Assembly: GCA_002423245.1 (NCBI GenBank)
Contig: DIVD01000054.1
Location: 1-41,036 of the forward strand
Length of the DNA: 41,036 nucleotides
Direction of reading: 5' to 3'
From: Rhodobacteraceae bacterium UBA6141
Lineage (GTDB): Bacteria; Pseudomonadota; Alphaproteobacteria; Rhodobacterales; Rhodobacteraceae
Positions within the stretch are counted from its first letter, which is position 1. Each line of letters begins with the position of its first letter. Under the pieces are notes generated by a model that had not been told where the DNA came from, made no database searches, and worked only from the letters and a program-made list of their open reading frames with translations. Of this stretch, positions 22,930 to 31,230 are shown piece after piece. The position numbers were made by a program, and so were the translations under genes.

Positions 22930-24371
22930 CGGGCGATGTCCTCGTAAAGCCGGGCATAGGCGGCGGCGGACCGGCGCCAACCCATATCCTGCTTCATACC
23001 CGCACGCTGGATCGCGCGAAAGACCCCCGGTTCGGCATGGAGGTCGCAAAGCTGGTCCAGTGCCTGCGAAAGACCCAAGGCATCCACCCGCGTGAAGACA
23101 ATGCCTGTTGCGCAGCCGGAATCGAGCGCGGCCCTGTTGGCGTGGATCACCGTGTCGGCCAGCCCGCCCACGGCAGAGACCACCGGCACAGCGCCATAGC
23201 GCAGCCCGTACATCTGCGTCAGACCGCAGGGCTCGAAGCGCGAGGGCACCAGCACCGCGTCCCCGCCCGCGAACATCCGGTGCGGCAGCGCCTCGTCATA
23301 CCCGGTGCGCAGCGCCACCCGCCCCGGATAGCGCGCCGCGACCCCGGACAGCGCCGCGGCGATGTCGGCATCCCCCGCCCCCAGCAACGCCAGACCGCCG
23401 CCGCGCGCCACGAACCCGTCCAGCACGTCGGGCAAGAGGTCAAGACCCTTTTGCCAGCTCATCCGGCTGACCACCACCGCCAGCGGGCCCGGAACGTCGG
23501 TCAGCCCGAAATCGCCCCTCAGCCGTTCGCGGTTCGCGGCCTTGGCCTTCAGCGTCCTGGCGGTGAACGGAAGGATGCCGGGGTCGGTGGCCGGGTTCCA
23601 CACCGCCTCGTCTATGCCGTTCAGGATGCCCTGCACCGCCGGACCGCGCACGGCGATCACGCCTTGCAGGCCCATGCCGAACTCTGGCCGCAGCAACTCG
23701 CGCGCGTAGGTCGGCGAGACGGTCGTCACCCGGTCCGCCAGCAATATGCCCGCCTTCAGCGCCGAGATCTGGCCGTAATATTCCAGCGTGCCATCGTTGA
23801 ACGCGCCCTCCGGCAGGCGCAGCGCGCCGATGCGCTCGCGGCCGGTCACGCCCTGGAAGGCGATGTTGTGGATGGTCAGCACCGAAGGCACCGGCACATC
23901 GCCATAGGTCAGGTAGGCCGGCACCAGCGCGCCTTGCCAGTCATGCGCATGGACCACCTCGGGCCGCCAGCCGTCAGCGAGGCCGTCGCGCGCGATCTCG
24001 GCGGCGGCCCAGCACAGCGCGGCAAAGCGCTCGGGGTTGTCGGGGTGGTCGTAGCCATTGGTGCCAAGGTAGGGCCCGCCGCGCCGGTCATAAAGGTGCG
24101 GCGCCTCCAGCAGCAGCAGGTCGAGCCCGGCATGGCGCACCGCCATCACCCGCGCGGGGCCCCCGAACAGGTTGTCCGTCTGCCAGACTGCGCTGCGCCC
24201 GGCCGTCGCGCCGATCCCGGCATAGGCGGGCATCAGCACCCGCATCTGCCAGCCAAGCGGTGCAAGGGCTCCGGGCAGCGCGCCGGCCACATCGGCCAGC
24301 CCCCCGGTCTTGATCAGCGGCACGCATTCCGAAGCGACAGACAGCACCCGCCGCACCGCCGAACTGGTCAT
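22926..24371 (-). CDS. glgA: Glycogen synthase (ADP-glucose, GT5)
   Basis: 481 residues. It elongates alpha-1,4-glucan chains from ADP-glucose. The GT5 ADP-glucose-binding motif KTGGLADV is at residues 21-28, following VLSVASECVPLI. The acceptor-side HAHDWQGAL (HDWQ), SRMSWQKGLDLL and the C-terminal catalytic region SRFEPCGLTQMYGLRYG are all intact. The ATG at 24371 is 76 bp after the glgC stop, and its own stop overlaps the glgX start. The length is normal for the bacterial enzyme. Confidence 0.97.
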   Translation of the reverse strand: MTSSAVRRVLSVASECVPLIKTGGLADVAGALPGALAPLGWQMRVLMPAYAGIGATAGRSAVWQTDNLFGGPARVMAVRHAGLDLLLLEAPHLYDRRGGPYLGTNGYDHPDNPERFAALCWAAAEIARDGLADGWRPEVVHAHDWQGALVPAYLTYGDVPVPSVLTIHNIAFQGVTGRERIGALRLPEGAFNDGTLEYYGQISALKAGILLADRVTTVSPTYARELLRPEFGMGLQGVIAVRGPAVQGILNGIDEAVWNPATDPGILPFTARTLKAKAANRERLRGDFGLTDVPGPLAVVVSRMSWQKGLDLLPDVLDGFVARGGGLALLGAGDADIAAALSGVAARYPGRVALRTGYDEALPHRMFAGGDAVLVPSRFEPCGLTQMYGLRYGAVPVVSAVGGLADTVIHANRAALDSGCATGIVFTRVDALGLSQALDQLCDLHAEPGVFRAIQRAGMKQDMGWRRSAAAYARLYEDIAR

Positions 24372-24447
24372 CTGTCACGCCCTTTCGCCCAGAGGGTCCC
24401 GGCGGGCGCCCATGCCTGCCGGCCTCGCCAAACTCGCGCCCTGCCCG

Positions 24448-25722
24448 TCATGTTCCCAAGGCTGCCGCGCGGGCATTCAGCATCGGCTGGGTGATCAGCA
24501 CCACCCCGCCCTCGCTGACCCGGAACCATTTCGCGTCTTCCACCGGATCCTCGCCCACCACCAGCCCGGCGGGCACGTCCACCCCCCGGTCCAGCACGAC
24601 GCTGCACAGCCTTGCATGACGGTTGACCTGCGCGTAGGGCAGCGCCACCACCCGGTCCAGCGAGGAATAGCTGTGGGTGCGCACCCCGGTGAACAGCAGC
24701 GATTCGCGCACCTCGGTGCCCGAGATGATGCAGGCGCCCGACACCATGGAGGAGATGGCCGACCCGCGCCGGCCATCCTCGTCATGGATGAACTTCGCCG
24801 GCGGCACGATCTCGCCATAGGTCCAGATCGGCCAGCTTGTATCGTAGATGTCAAGCTCGGGGATGAAATCGGTCAGGTCGATATTGGCCTGATGGAAGGC
24901 GTCGATCGTGCCCACGTCGCGCCAGTAGGGCTTGGGGTTCTCGCCGGTGCAGACCGCGCTGTCATCGAAGAAATGCGCCATCGCGCGGCCATTCTTCACG
25001 ATGTCGGGGATCAGGTCGGCGCCGAAATCGTGGGTGGAATTCGCGTCCTCCGCATCCCGGATCAGCAACTCGCGCAGGAAGGGCCAGCTGAAGACGTAGA
25101 TCCCCATCGAGGCGAGCGCGTGATCGGGATCGCCCGGCATCCCGGGCGGATCCTTCGGCTTTTCCAGAAATTCCACAACCCGGCGGCTTGCGTCGATATG
25201 CATCACCCCGAAGGCGGTGGCATCCCTGCGCGGGACGGTCAGGCAGCCGATGGTCACGTCCGCGCCGCTGTCCACATGCTCGCGCAGCATCACCTCGTAA
25301 TCCATCTTGTAGACATGATCGCCCGCCAGCACGACGATGTAATCCACGGCGTAGCTGTCCACGATGTCGATGTTCTGCGTCACCGCGTCGGCGGTGCCCA
25401 TGTACCACTTGTTTTCGGCGACGCGCTGGCTGGCGGGAAGGATGTCGAGATACTCGTTGCGCTCGGCGCGAAAGAAGGTCCAGCCGCGTTGCAGGTGGCG
25501 GATCAGGCTGTGCGCCTTGTACTGCGTGGCGACCGCCAACTTGCGGATGCCCGAGTTGTAGGCATTCGACAGGGCAAAATCGATGATCCGCGTCTTGCCG
25601 CCGAAATACACCGCCGGCTTGGCGCGCAGGTCGGTCAGTTCCTTCAGCCGGCTGCCGCGCCCGCCGGCCAGCACGAAGGCCATCGCGCGGCGGCTCAGTC
25701 TGTCACCTTGTCCGGGCCTCAT
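24448..25722 (-). CDS. glgC: Glucose-1-phosphate adenylyltransferase
   Basis: 424 residues. It makes ADP-glucose from ATP and glucose-1-P, the committed and allosterically controlled step of glycogen synthesis. The pyrophosphorylase signature is AFVLAGGRGSRLKELT near the N-terminus, with GTADAVTQNIDI, LAGDHVYKMDYE and EKPKDPPGMPGD for substrate binding. The C-terminal left-handed beta-helix domain (SLVSG/SGTEVRESLLFTGVRTHSYSSL) is present. The ATG at 25722 overlaps, as ATGA, a stop codon that appears to be the end of the deleted glgB, so the coupling typical of this operon survives. GAGGAGG just upstream is a strong ribosome binding site. Confidence 0.97.
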   Translation of the reverse strand: MRPGQGDRLSRRAMAFVLAGGRGSRLKELTDLRAKPAVYFGGKTRIIDFALSNAYNSGIRKLAVATQYKAHSLIRHLQRGWTFFRAERNEYLDILPASQRVAENKWYMGTADAVTQNIDIVDSYAVDYIVVLAGDHVYKMDYEVMLREHVDSGADVTIGCLTVPRRDATAFGVMHIDASRRVVEFLEKPKDPPGMPGDPDHALASMGIYVFSWPFLRELLIRDAEDANSTHDFGADLIPDIVKNGRAMAHFFDDSAVCTGENPKPYWRDVGTIDAFHQANIDLTDFIPELDIYDTSWPIWTYGEIVPPAKFIHDEDGRRGSAISSMVSGACIISGTEVRESLLFTGVRTHSYSSLDRVVALPYAQVNRHARLCSVVLDRGVDVPAGLVVGEDPVEDAKWFRVSEGGVVLITQPMLNARAAALGT

Positions 25723-25852
25723 CCGATTCCTCCTCCAGCCAGCCGCGCATCACCCCTGCGGGACATGACGACCGACCGCGGCGGCAGCGTCAAGCGCGCG
25801 GATGACGGGCCGCGGCAATCGCCTCGGCTTCGGCCCGGCCGATCGGTTCCAT
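25719..25852 (-). pseudogene. glgB: glgB remnant: near-total internal deletion of the branching enzyme gene
   Basis: In related glg operons glgB sits between glgP and glgC. Here only 134 bp remain. An ATG at 25852, 33 bp after the glgP stop, opens MEPIGRAEAEAIAAARHPRA and stops; EAEAIAAARH resembles the GlgB N-terminus (AIA.GRHGDPFAVLG). In a different frame the same stretch ends LTLPPRSVVMSRRG..GIG with a TGA that overlaps the glgC ATG; LTLPP.S.V resembles the GlgB C-terminus. The two ends are joined near 25801 with a frame change, as expected from one deletion of roughly 2 kb. The reading is from pattern recognition and operon position; alignment would settle it. The alternative is that it is a chance short leader ORF. 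Confidence 0.65.
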
Positions 25853-25884
25853 CGCGCACCGCTTCCGCCCGGGGTCGGCGCCGC

Positions 25885-28302
25885 CTAGATGGCGGGCGAA
25901 ATGGACCAGATATCTGACATGTAGCCCTTGATCGTCCGATCGGAAGAAAAGAATCCCATCCTCGCGGTATTCAGCGCAGCCATGCGGTGCCAATGGGCAG
26001 GATCGGTAAAGGCGTGATCCACCCTGCGCTGCGCCTCGAAATAGGCCTCGAAGTCGGCGGTCACGAGGTAGTGGTCATGGTGCCACAACATGTCGGTCAG
26101 CGCATGGTAGCGGCCGGGATCGCCGGGGCTGAACGTCCCCTCGGCCAGCATCATCAGCACATCGCGCAACCGCTGACTTTCGCCGATGGCGGCCTTTTCA
26201 TGCCCGATCCGCGCGCGCCGGGCCACGACCTCGGCTGCGGTCAGCCCGAACAGGAAGAAGTTCTCGGCCCCCACATGCTCGCGAATCTCCACGTTCGCGC
26301 CGTCGAGCGTTCCCACGGTCAGCGCGCCATTCAGGCTGAACTTCATGTTGCCGGTGCCCGAGGCCTCTGTCCCGGCGGTAGAGATCTGTTCCGACAGATC
26401 CGCGGCCGGCACCAGCCGTTCGGCCATGCTGACATTGTAGTTGGCCGGATAGACGACCTGCAGCCAGTCGCGGGTGAGTGGATCGGCATTCACCTTGGCC
26501 GCGACATCGTTGATCAGCCGGATGATCAGCTTGGCGGTGGCATAGCCCGGTGCGGACTTGCCGCCGAAGATCTTCACCCGCGGCACGATGGCGCTGGCCG
26601 GATCCTCGCGGATCTGGTGCCACAGGGCCACCGTTTCCAGAATGTTCAGAAGCTGCCGCTTGTATTCGTGGATGCGCTTCACCTGCACGTCGAACAGCGC
26701 ATCGGGGTTGACCTTGATGCCCGAGGTCGCGGCGATCCAGTCCGCCAGCCGCGCCTTGTTCTCGCGCTTGGCGGCGGCGAAGCGGCCGAGGAAGCCCGCG
26801 TCATCCACATGCGGCTCCAGCCCCGACAGCCGATCCAGATCGGCCTGCCAGCCCTCGCCCACCGTCTCGGTGACCAGCCGGGCCAGCGGCCGGTTCGCCA
26901 GCGCAAGCCAGCGGCGGGGGGTGATGCCGTTGGTCTCGTTGACGATGCGGTCGGGGTGCAGCGCGTTCAGGTCATGGAACACGGTCTTGCGCATCAGATC
27001 GGTATGCAGCGCCGAGACCCCGTTCACCCGGTGCGAGGTGACGAAGGCCAGCGTGCCCATCTGCACCTCGTCATGCGCGAGGATCGACAGGCCCGCGGGC
27101 CGGGCGGGGTTCTTGCGGCGGTGCCAGTCGTCGATCCGCTCGATGATCTGCATGTGCCGCGGCAGCACCGATTCCATCGTCCAGGTGGACCAGCGTTCCA
27201 GCGCTTCGGGCAAGAGGGTGTGGTTGGTGTAGCCCAGCACCTGCAACGCCACATCGCAGGCCTCGTCGAAGGCGATGCCGTCGTCATCCACCATCACCCG
27301 GATCAGCTCTGGCCCCGCGATCGCCGGATGCGTGTCGTTCATCTGGATCGCCACATGGTTCGGCAGCTTGCGCAGGTCGTCATGCTGGCCGCGAAAGCGC
27401 CGCAGGATATCGGAGATCGAGGCAGCGGTGAGGAAATATTCCTGCTTCAGGCGCAGCTCCTTGCCCGCCTGCGTGCCATCGTTCGGGTAAAGCACGCGGC
27501 TCAGGGTGCGGGCCAGCGCTTCCGGCTCGGCCGCGGCAGCGTAATCGCCCGCGTTGAACCGCGCGAGGTCGAACAGCGTCGTCGGCCGCGCCGCCCACAG
27601 CCGCAGCGTGTTGGCCCAGCGTCCCTGCCAGCCGGCCACCGGCATGTCATTCGCCTCGGCCAGCACCGTCTCGCCGGGATGCCAGATCGCGCGGCCGCCC
27701 CGGGTTTCGACATGGCCGCGAAAGCCCACCGTCGCCACCGCCTCGGGCCGCTCGAACAGCCATGGGTCGCGGCGGATCAGCCAGTCCTCGGGCGTTTCCA
27801 CCTGCTGGCCGCCCTCGAACCGCTGGCGGAAGATGCCATGTTCATAGCGGATGCCATAGCCATAGGCGGGGCAACCCAGCGTGGACATCGAATCAAGGAA
27901 GCATGCCGCCAGCCGCCCCAGCCCGCCATTGCCAAGCGCGGCGTCGGGTTCATCCTCGACGAGGGTGCGCAAATCGGGGCCGACGCCGTTCAGCGCCTCG
28001 CCGACCATGTCATGCAGGCCAAGGTTGATCGCTGCATCTTCCAGCATCCGGCCGATGAGGAATTCCATCGACAGGTAATAGACGCGCTTGCGGTCCTCGC
28101 CATAGGTGCGGCGGGTGGCGGTGAACCACGGCTCCACGATCAGGTCGCGCAGCGTGTGGCTGACCGCCATCCGCCAGTCATAGACAGAGGCGTGGCCGGG
28201 ATCCTTGCCAAGGCTGATGCGCAGATGCCCGAGGATCGCCGCGCGCAGCGACGCAACGCTCGTGCCGGTCATCCCCGCGACGGGGATCAGCAAATCGTTC
28301 AT
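25885..28302 (-). CDS. glgP: Glycogen/starch/alpha-glucan phosphorylase (GT35)
   Basis: 805 residues, normal length. It releases glucose-1-P from non-reducing ends using PLP. N-terminal landmarks are TRRTYGEDRKRVYYLSMEFLIGRML and DAALGNGGLGRLAACF. The catalytic core has AIQMNDTHPAIAGPEL, HEYKRQLLNIL and the PLP lysine Lys654 in EASGTGNMKFSLNG. The ATG at 28302 is chosen over the upstream one at 28410 because MNDLL precedes the conserved region at the normal distance. It is the first gene of the glg operon; the 253-bp region upstream is shared with the divergent GH13 gene. Confidence 0.96.
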   Translation of the reverse strand: MNDLLIPVAGMTGTSVASLRAAILGHLRISLGKDPGHASVYDWRMAVSHTLRDLIVEPWFTATRRTYGEDRKRVYYLSMEFLIGRMLEDAAINLGLHDMVGEALNGVGPDLRTLVEDEPDAALGNGGLGRLAACFLDSMSTLGCPAYGYGIRYEHGIFRQRFEGGQQVETPEDWLIRRDPWLFERPEAVATVGFRGHVETRGGRAIWHPGETVLAEANDMPVAGWQGRWANTLRLWAARPTTLFDLARFNAGDYAAAAEPEALARTLSRVLYPNDGTQAGKELRLKQEYFLTAASISDILRRFRGQHDDLRKLPNHVAIQMNDTHPAIAGPELIRVMVDDDGIAFDEACDVALQVLGYTNHTLLPEALERWSTWTMESVLPRHMQIIERIDDWHRRKNPARPAGLSILAHDEVQMGTLAFVTSHRVNGVSALHTDLMRKTVFHDLNALHPDRIVNETNGITPRRWLALANRPLARLVTETVGEGWQADLDRLSGLEPHVDDAGFLGRFAAAKRENKARLADWIAATSGIKVNPDALFDVQVKRIHEYKRQLLNILETVALWHQIREDPASAIVPRVKIFGGKSAPGYATAKLIIRLINDVAAKVNADPLTRDWLQVVYPANYNVSMAERLVPAADLSEQISTAGTEASGTGNMKFSLNGALTVGTLDGANVEIREHVGAENFFLFGLTAAEVVARRARIGHEKAAIGESQRLRDVLMMLAEGTFSPGDPGRYHALTDMLWHHDHYLVTADFEAYFEAQRRVDHAFTDPAHWHRMAALNTARMGFFSSDRTIKGYMSDIWSISPAI

Positions 28303-28555
28303 GTGTGGCACCCTGATCCTGTTCTCGCGCGACCACAAATCCCACAGCGCCGCGCAAGATGCCAGAACCCGGCCCCCGAAATCCCGTGATCGTGGCCGCG
28401 CCGCCCGCATTCGTGCCCAAAAGCGCCCGCCCGGTCATCCGTTCGCGCGAAAACGCGGCATCCCGGCCACGCGGGGGCGATTTTTATCCCCGCTGCGGCT
28501 TGCAGCGGCGGGCGCGGCCGTTACCCATGGAGGAAACCGGACAAGGGAGCCTGGG
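28303..28555. promoter_or_regulatory. Divergent control region between glgP and the GH13 gene
   Basis: 253 bp with no gene. It must hold the promoters of both the glg operon and the alpha-glucosidase gene, though no hexamer pair stands out. A perfect 7-bp inverted repeat, CCGCTGC-GGCTT-GCAGCGG (28490-28508), lies about 50 bp upstream of the GH13 start, next to a TTTTTAT tract, and is a candidate operator for a sugar-responsive regulator. Confidence 0.4.
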
Positions 28556-30136
28556 ATGCACGAGTGGTGGCGCGGCGCGGTGATCTATCAGATCTATCCC
28601 CGGTCCTTTCAGGACGACAATGGCGACGGCGTCGGCGACCTTCCCGGCATCACGCGGCGGCTGGATCATGTCGCCCGCCTTGGCGCCGATGCGATCTGGC
28701 TGTCGCCGATCTTCCCCTCGCCGATGGCGGACATGGGCTATGACGTGTCCGACTATACCGGGATCGACCCGCTGTTCGGCACGCTGGACGATTTCGACGC
28801 GCTGGTCGCCCGCGCCCATGACCTCGGGCTGAGGGTCATCATCGACCAGGTGATCTCGCATTCCTCGGACCAGCACCCGTGGTTCATCGAAAGCCGCAAG
28901 TCCCGCAAGGGGCCGAAGGCCGACTGGTATGTCTGGGCGGATCCGAAACCCGATGGCAGCCCGCCGAACAACTGGCTTTCGGTCTTTGGCGGGCCGGCCT
29001 GGGCCTGGGATGCGCGGCGGCGGCAATATTACCTGCACAACTTCCTTGACAGCCAGCCGGACCTGAACCTGCACAACCAGAAGGTGCAGAAGGCACTGCT
29101 GGACGCGATGCGCTTCTGGCTGGACCGGGGGGTGGACGGCTTCCGCCTCGATACCGTGAACTTCTACTTCCACGACGACCGGCTGCGCGACAACCCGCCC
29201 ATGCCCGCCGGCCCGCTGCCACCGGTCAACCCCTATGACATGCAAGATCATGTCTATTCCAAGACCCGCCCGGAAAACCTCGCCTTCCTGAAGAAGATGC
29301 GCGCGCTGACCGACCGGTATCCCGACCGGATGCTGCTGGGCGAGGTCGGCGCCTCGCTACGCGCGGTCGAGATCATGGGCGAATACACCCGAGGCAGCGA
29401 CCGGCTGCACATGGCCTATTCGTTCGAGCTTCTGGGCCCCGACTTCACACCATCGCATTTCCGCGCCGTGATCGAGGGCTTCTTCAAGGGCGCCCCCGAT
29501 GGCTGGCCCTGCTGGAGCTTTTCCAACCATGACGTGAACCGCCACGTCACCCGCTGGGCGAAGCATGACGCGGGGGGCGACGCGCTCGCCCGGCAGGCCG
29601 CCGCGCTGCTTTTGTCGCTTCAGGGCGGGATCTGCCTCTATCAGGGCGAGGAGCTTGGCCAGACCGAGACCGACATCGTGTGGGAGGAACTGACCGATCC
29701 CGTCGGCTTGCGCTTCTGGCCCGACAACAAGGGCCGCGACGGCTGCCGCACCCCGATGGTGTGGGAGCGGGACGCCCACGCCGCCGGCTTTTCCGCCGCC
29801 GAACCCTGGCTGCCGGTGAAGGCCCCGCAACGCGTCCGCGCCGTCGATACTCAGGCGGGGGTGGAGGGGTCGGTGCTGGAAACCTGCCGCCGGCTCATCG
29901 CCTTCCGCAAGGCCAGCCCGGCGCTGCTGCACGGCGGGACTCGCTTTCTCGACCTGCCCGCGCCGCTGCTGGGCTTCGTTCGGGGCGAGGGCGAGGGGGC
30001 GGTGAACTGCCTGTTCAACCTCTCGCCCAGGGCGGTGAAGCTGCCGAAGGAGATCGGAGACACCGCGCTGGGGCCGCGTCAGGGGCTGGAGACGGCGGGG
30101 AAGATCGAGGCGAACGGGTGGGGGTTCTGGGGGTGA
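28556..30136 (+). CDS. Alpha-glucosidase, GH13 family (AglA-like)
   Basis: 526 residues starting MHEWWRGAVIYQIYPRSFQD, the standard opening of GH13 exo-acting alpha-glucosidases. Conserved regions follow in order: IIDQVISHSSDQHPWF (region I), GFRLDTVNF with nucleophile Asp199 (region II), LLGEVG with acid Glu263 (region III) and FSNHDVNRH (region IV). It lacks a signal peptide, so it acts on imported maltose, sucrose-like or trehalulose-type sugars, or on maltodextrins from glycogen. Rhizobial AglA has the same DQV.SH.SDQH.WF pattern. It is divergent from glgP, and a following gene starts 29 bp after its stop. The substrate is unproven. Confidence 0.93.
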   Translation: MHEWWRGAVIYQIYPRSFQDDNGDGVGDLPGITRRLDHVARLGADAIWLSPIFPSPMADMGYDVSDYTGIDPLFGTLDDFDALVARAHDLGLRVIIDQVISHSSDQHPWFIESRKSRKGPKADWYVWADPKPDGSPPNNWLSVFGGPAWAWDARRRQYYLHNFLDSQPDLNLHNQKVQKALLDAMRFWLDRGVDGFRLDTVNFYFHDDRLRDNPPMPAGPLPPVNPYDMQDHVYSKTRPENLAFLKKMRALTDRYPDRMLLGEVGASLRAVEIMGEYTRGSDRLHMAYSFELLGPDFTPSHFRAVIEGFFKGAPDGWPCWSFSNHDVNRHVTRWAKHDAGGDALARQAAALLLSLQGGICLYQGEELGQTETDIVWEELTDPVGLRFWPDNKGRDGCRTPMVWERDAHAAGFSAAEPWLPVKAPQRVRAVDTQAGVEGSVLETCRRLIAFRKASPALLHGGTRFLDLPAPLLGFVRGEGEGAVNCLFNLSPRAVKLPKEIGDTALGPRQGLETAGKIEANGWGFWG

Positions 30137-30165
30137 GGGGGGTGCGGCATCAACCGCAGCGCGCC

Positions 30166-31086
30166 ATGACGCTGCCATGCACCCCCTCGCCACGCGACAG
30201 CGTCTCGTCGGCGGACGCAACCGCCATGCTGCCGTTGGACCGGGGGCGCAGCCTGACGGAAGCCCTCCATGATCGGTCGGTCACGTTCTGCCTCGGCTAT
30301 TGGCGGATACCGGAAAACTGCAAACGGCCGGTAGAGCATTACAGCAGGCTTTTCGCCGCGACCTGCGACCAGCTTGCCCATGGCAATCTTCTGCTCTTGC
30401 ATGGCGAGGATGATGTCGCGGACATCTTCCGTGCGATCTGCGCGGACAAGGCCATCCCGATCCGCACCCGGAGACTGGCCATCGAGGCTCTGCCGGCCTG
30501 GCCGGTTTCCGAACGGCTGCTGGCGGCCTGTGCACGGATGGACCTGAGATCCGCCCCGCGCCCCAAGCGGTTTCGCGGCGAGAAGGGCACCGTGCATTAC
30601 TGGCGGGACTATATCGACGGCGGCGACAGCAGCTATCGCAAGCTGATCTCGATCTGGATGAGCAAGATCGCTCTCACGCAGCGGCTCGCGGTCGGCGAAA
30701 ATCCCTTCGGAACCGAATTGTTCGCCTGGGTCGATGCCTCGATCGCGCGGTTCGCGGGACAGCGGCGGAACTGGGACTTCTCGCAGCTTCGCCTGAGCCG
30801 GCATTGCATATCCCATTACGGCAGCGGAATGAACTGCCACGGGCGAAGGCTGCCGCTCAATGCCTCGTTGCTTGCGGGCGGGGCGGCCGCGTGGTCAGAA
30901 CTGGACGCGCTGTTCGCGCGGGAATTGTCGCTCTGCCTGTCCGAGGCTTATGCACATGACGAGGAGACGCTGCTGGCGCGGATCGTGTCGAGCCACCCGC
31001 AACTGTTCCACTGCATCAGCGAACCCCTCCCACCGAAGGACGGAACTGGCGGGCTCCTGCACCGACTCGCAAAGATTCTGAGGTGA
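30166..31086 (+). CDS. HtrL/YibB (WlaTC)-type protein, probable glycosyltransferase
   Basis: About 306 residues. The pattern VTFCLGYWRI near the start, SYRKLISIWMSKIALTQRLAVGENPFGTELFAWVDASIARF in the middle (given here in two parts: SYRKLISIWMSKIAL and NPFGTELFAWVDASI) and HDEETLLARIVSSHPQLFHCI at the end resembles the HtrL/YibB and WlaTC proteins of LPS and capsule loci. There is no signal peptide or membrane segment. The acidic VDASI may correspond to a D-containing nucleotide-sugar site. The start is uncertain: ATG at 30166, or ATG at 30226 giving MLPLDRGRS. It lies 29 bp after the GH13 gene. Its codon use is less extreme than that of neighbours, with more rare cysteines and histidines, hinting at separate ancestry. 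Confidence 0.62.
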   Translation: MTLPCTPSPRDSVSSADATAMLPLDRGRSLTEALHDRSVTFCLGYWRIPENCKRPVEHYSRLFAATCDQLAHGNLLLLHGEDDVADIFRAICADKAIPIRTRRLAIEALPAWPVSERLLAACARMDLRSAPRPKRFRGEKGTVHYWRDYIDGGDSSYRKLISIWMSKIALTQRLAVGENPFGTELFAWVDASIARFAGQRRNWDFSQLRLSRHCISHYGSGMNCHGRRLPLNASLLAGGAAAWSELDALFARELSLCLSEAYAHDEETLLARIVSSHPQLFHCISEPLPPKDGTGGLLHRLAKILR

Positions 31087-31230
31087 CGCGGGCACTGCCT
31101 CTTTCGAGCAGAGTTTACAAGAGGTGGACAACCGAAGAATTCCCTTCGGCTCTGGAATCTGCCTCGAAAGCGTGCCGAGGAGGTAAATCCCGCAGGTGCC
31201 TCGCAACCCCGGGACGCGCCCCTTCCTCCC

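Noticed and set aside
20671..22947. 758-codon open frame on the plus strand opposite glgX
   Set aside because: A shadow of a high-GC gene; no domains, while the opposite strand encodes a full GlgX.
25987..28389. 800-codon open frame on the plus strand opposite glgP
   Set aside because: Same reason: low-complexity antisense frame over a fully conserved GlgP.
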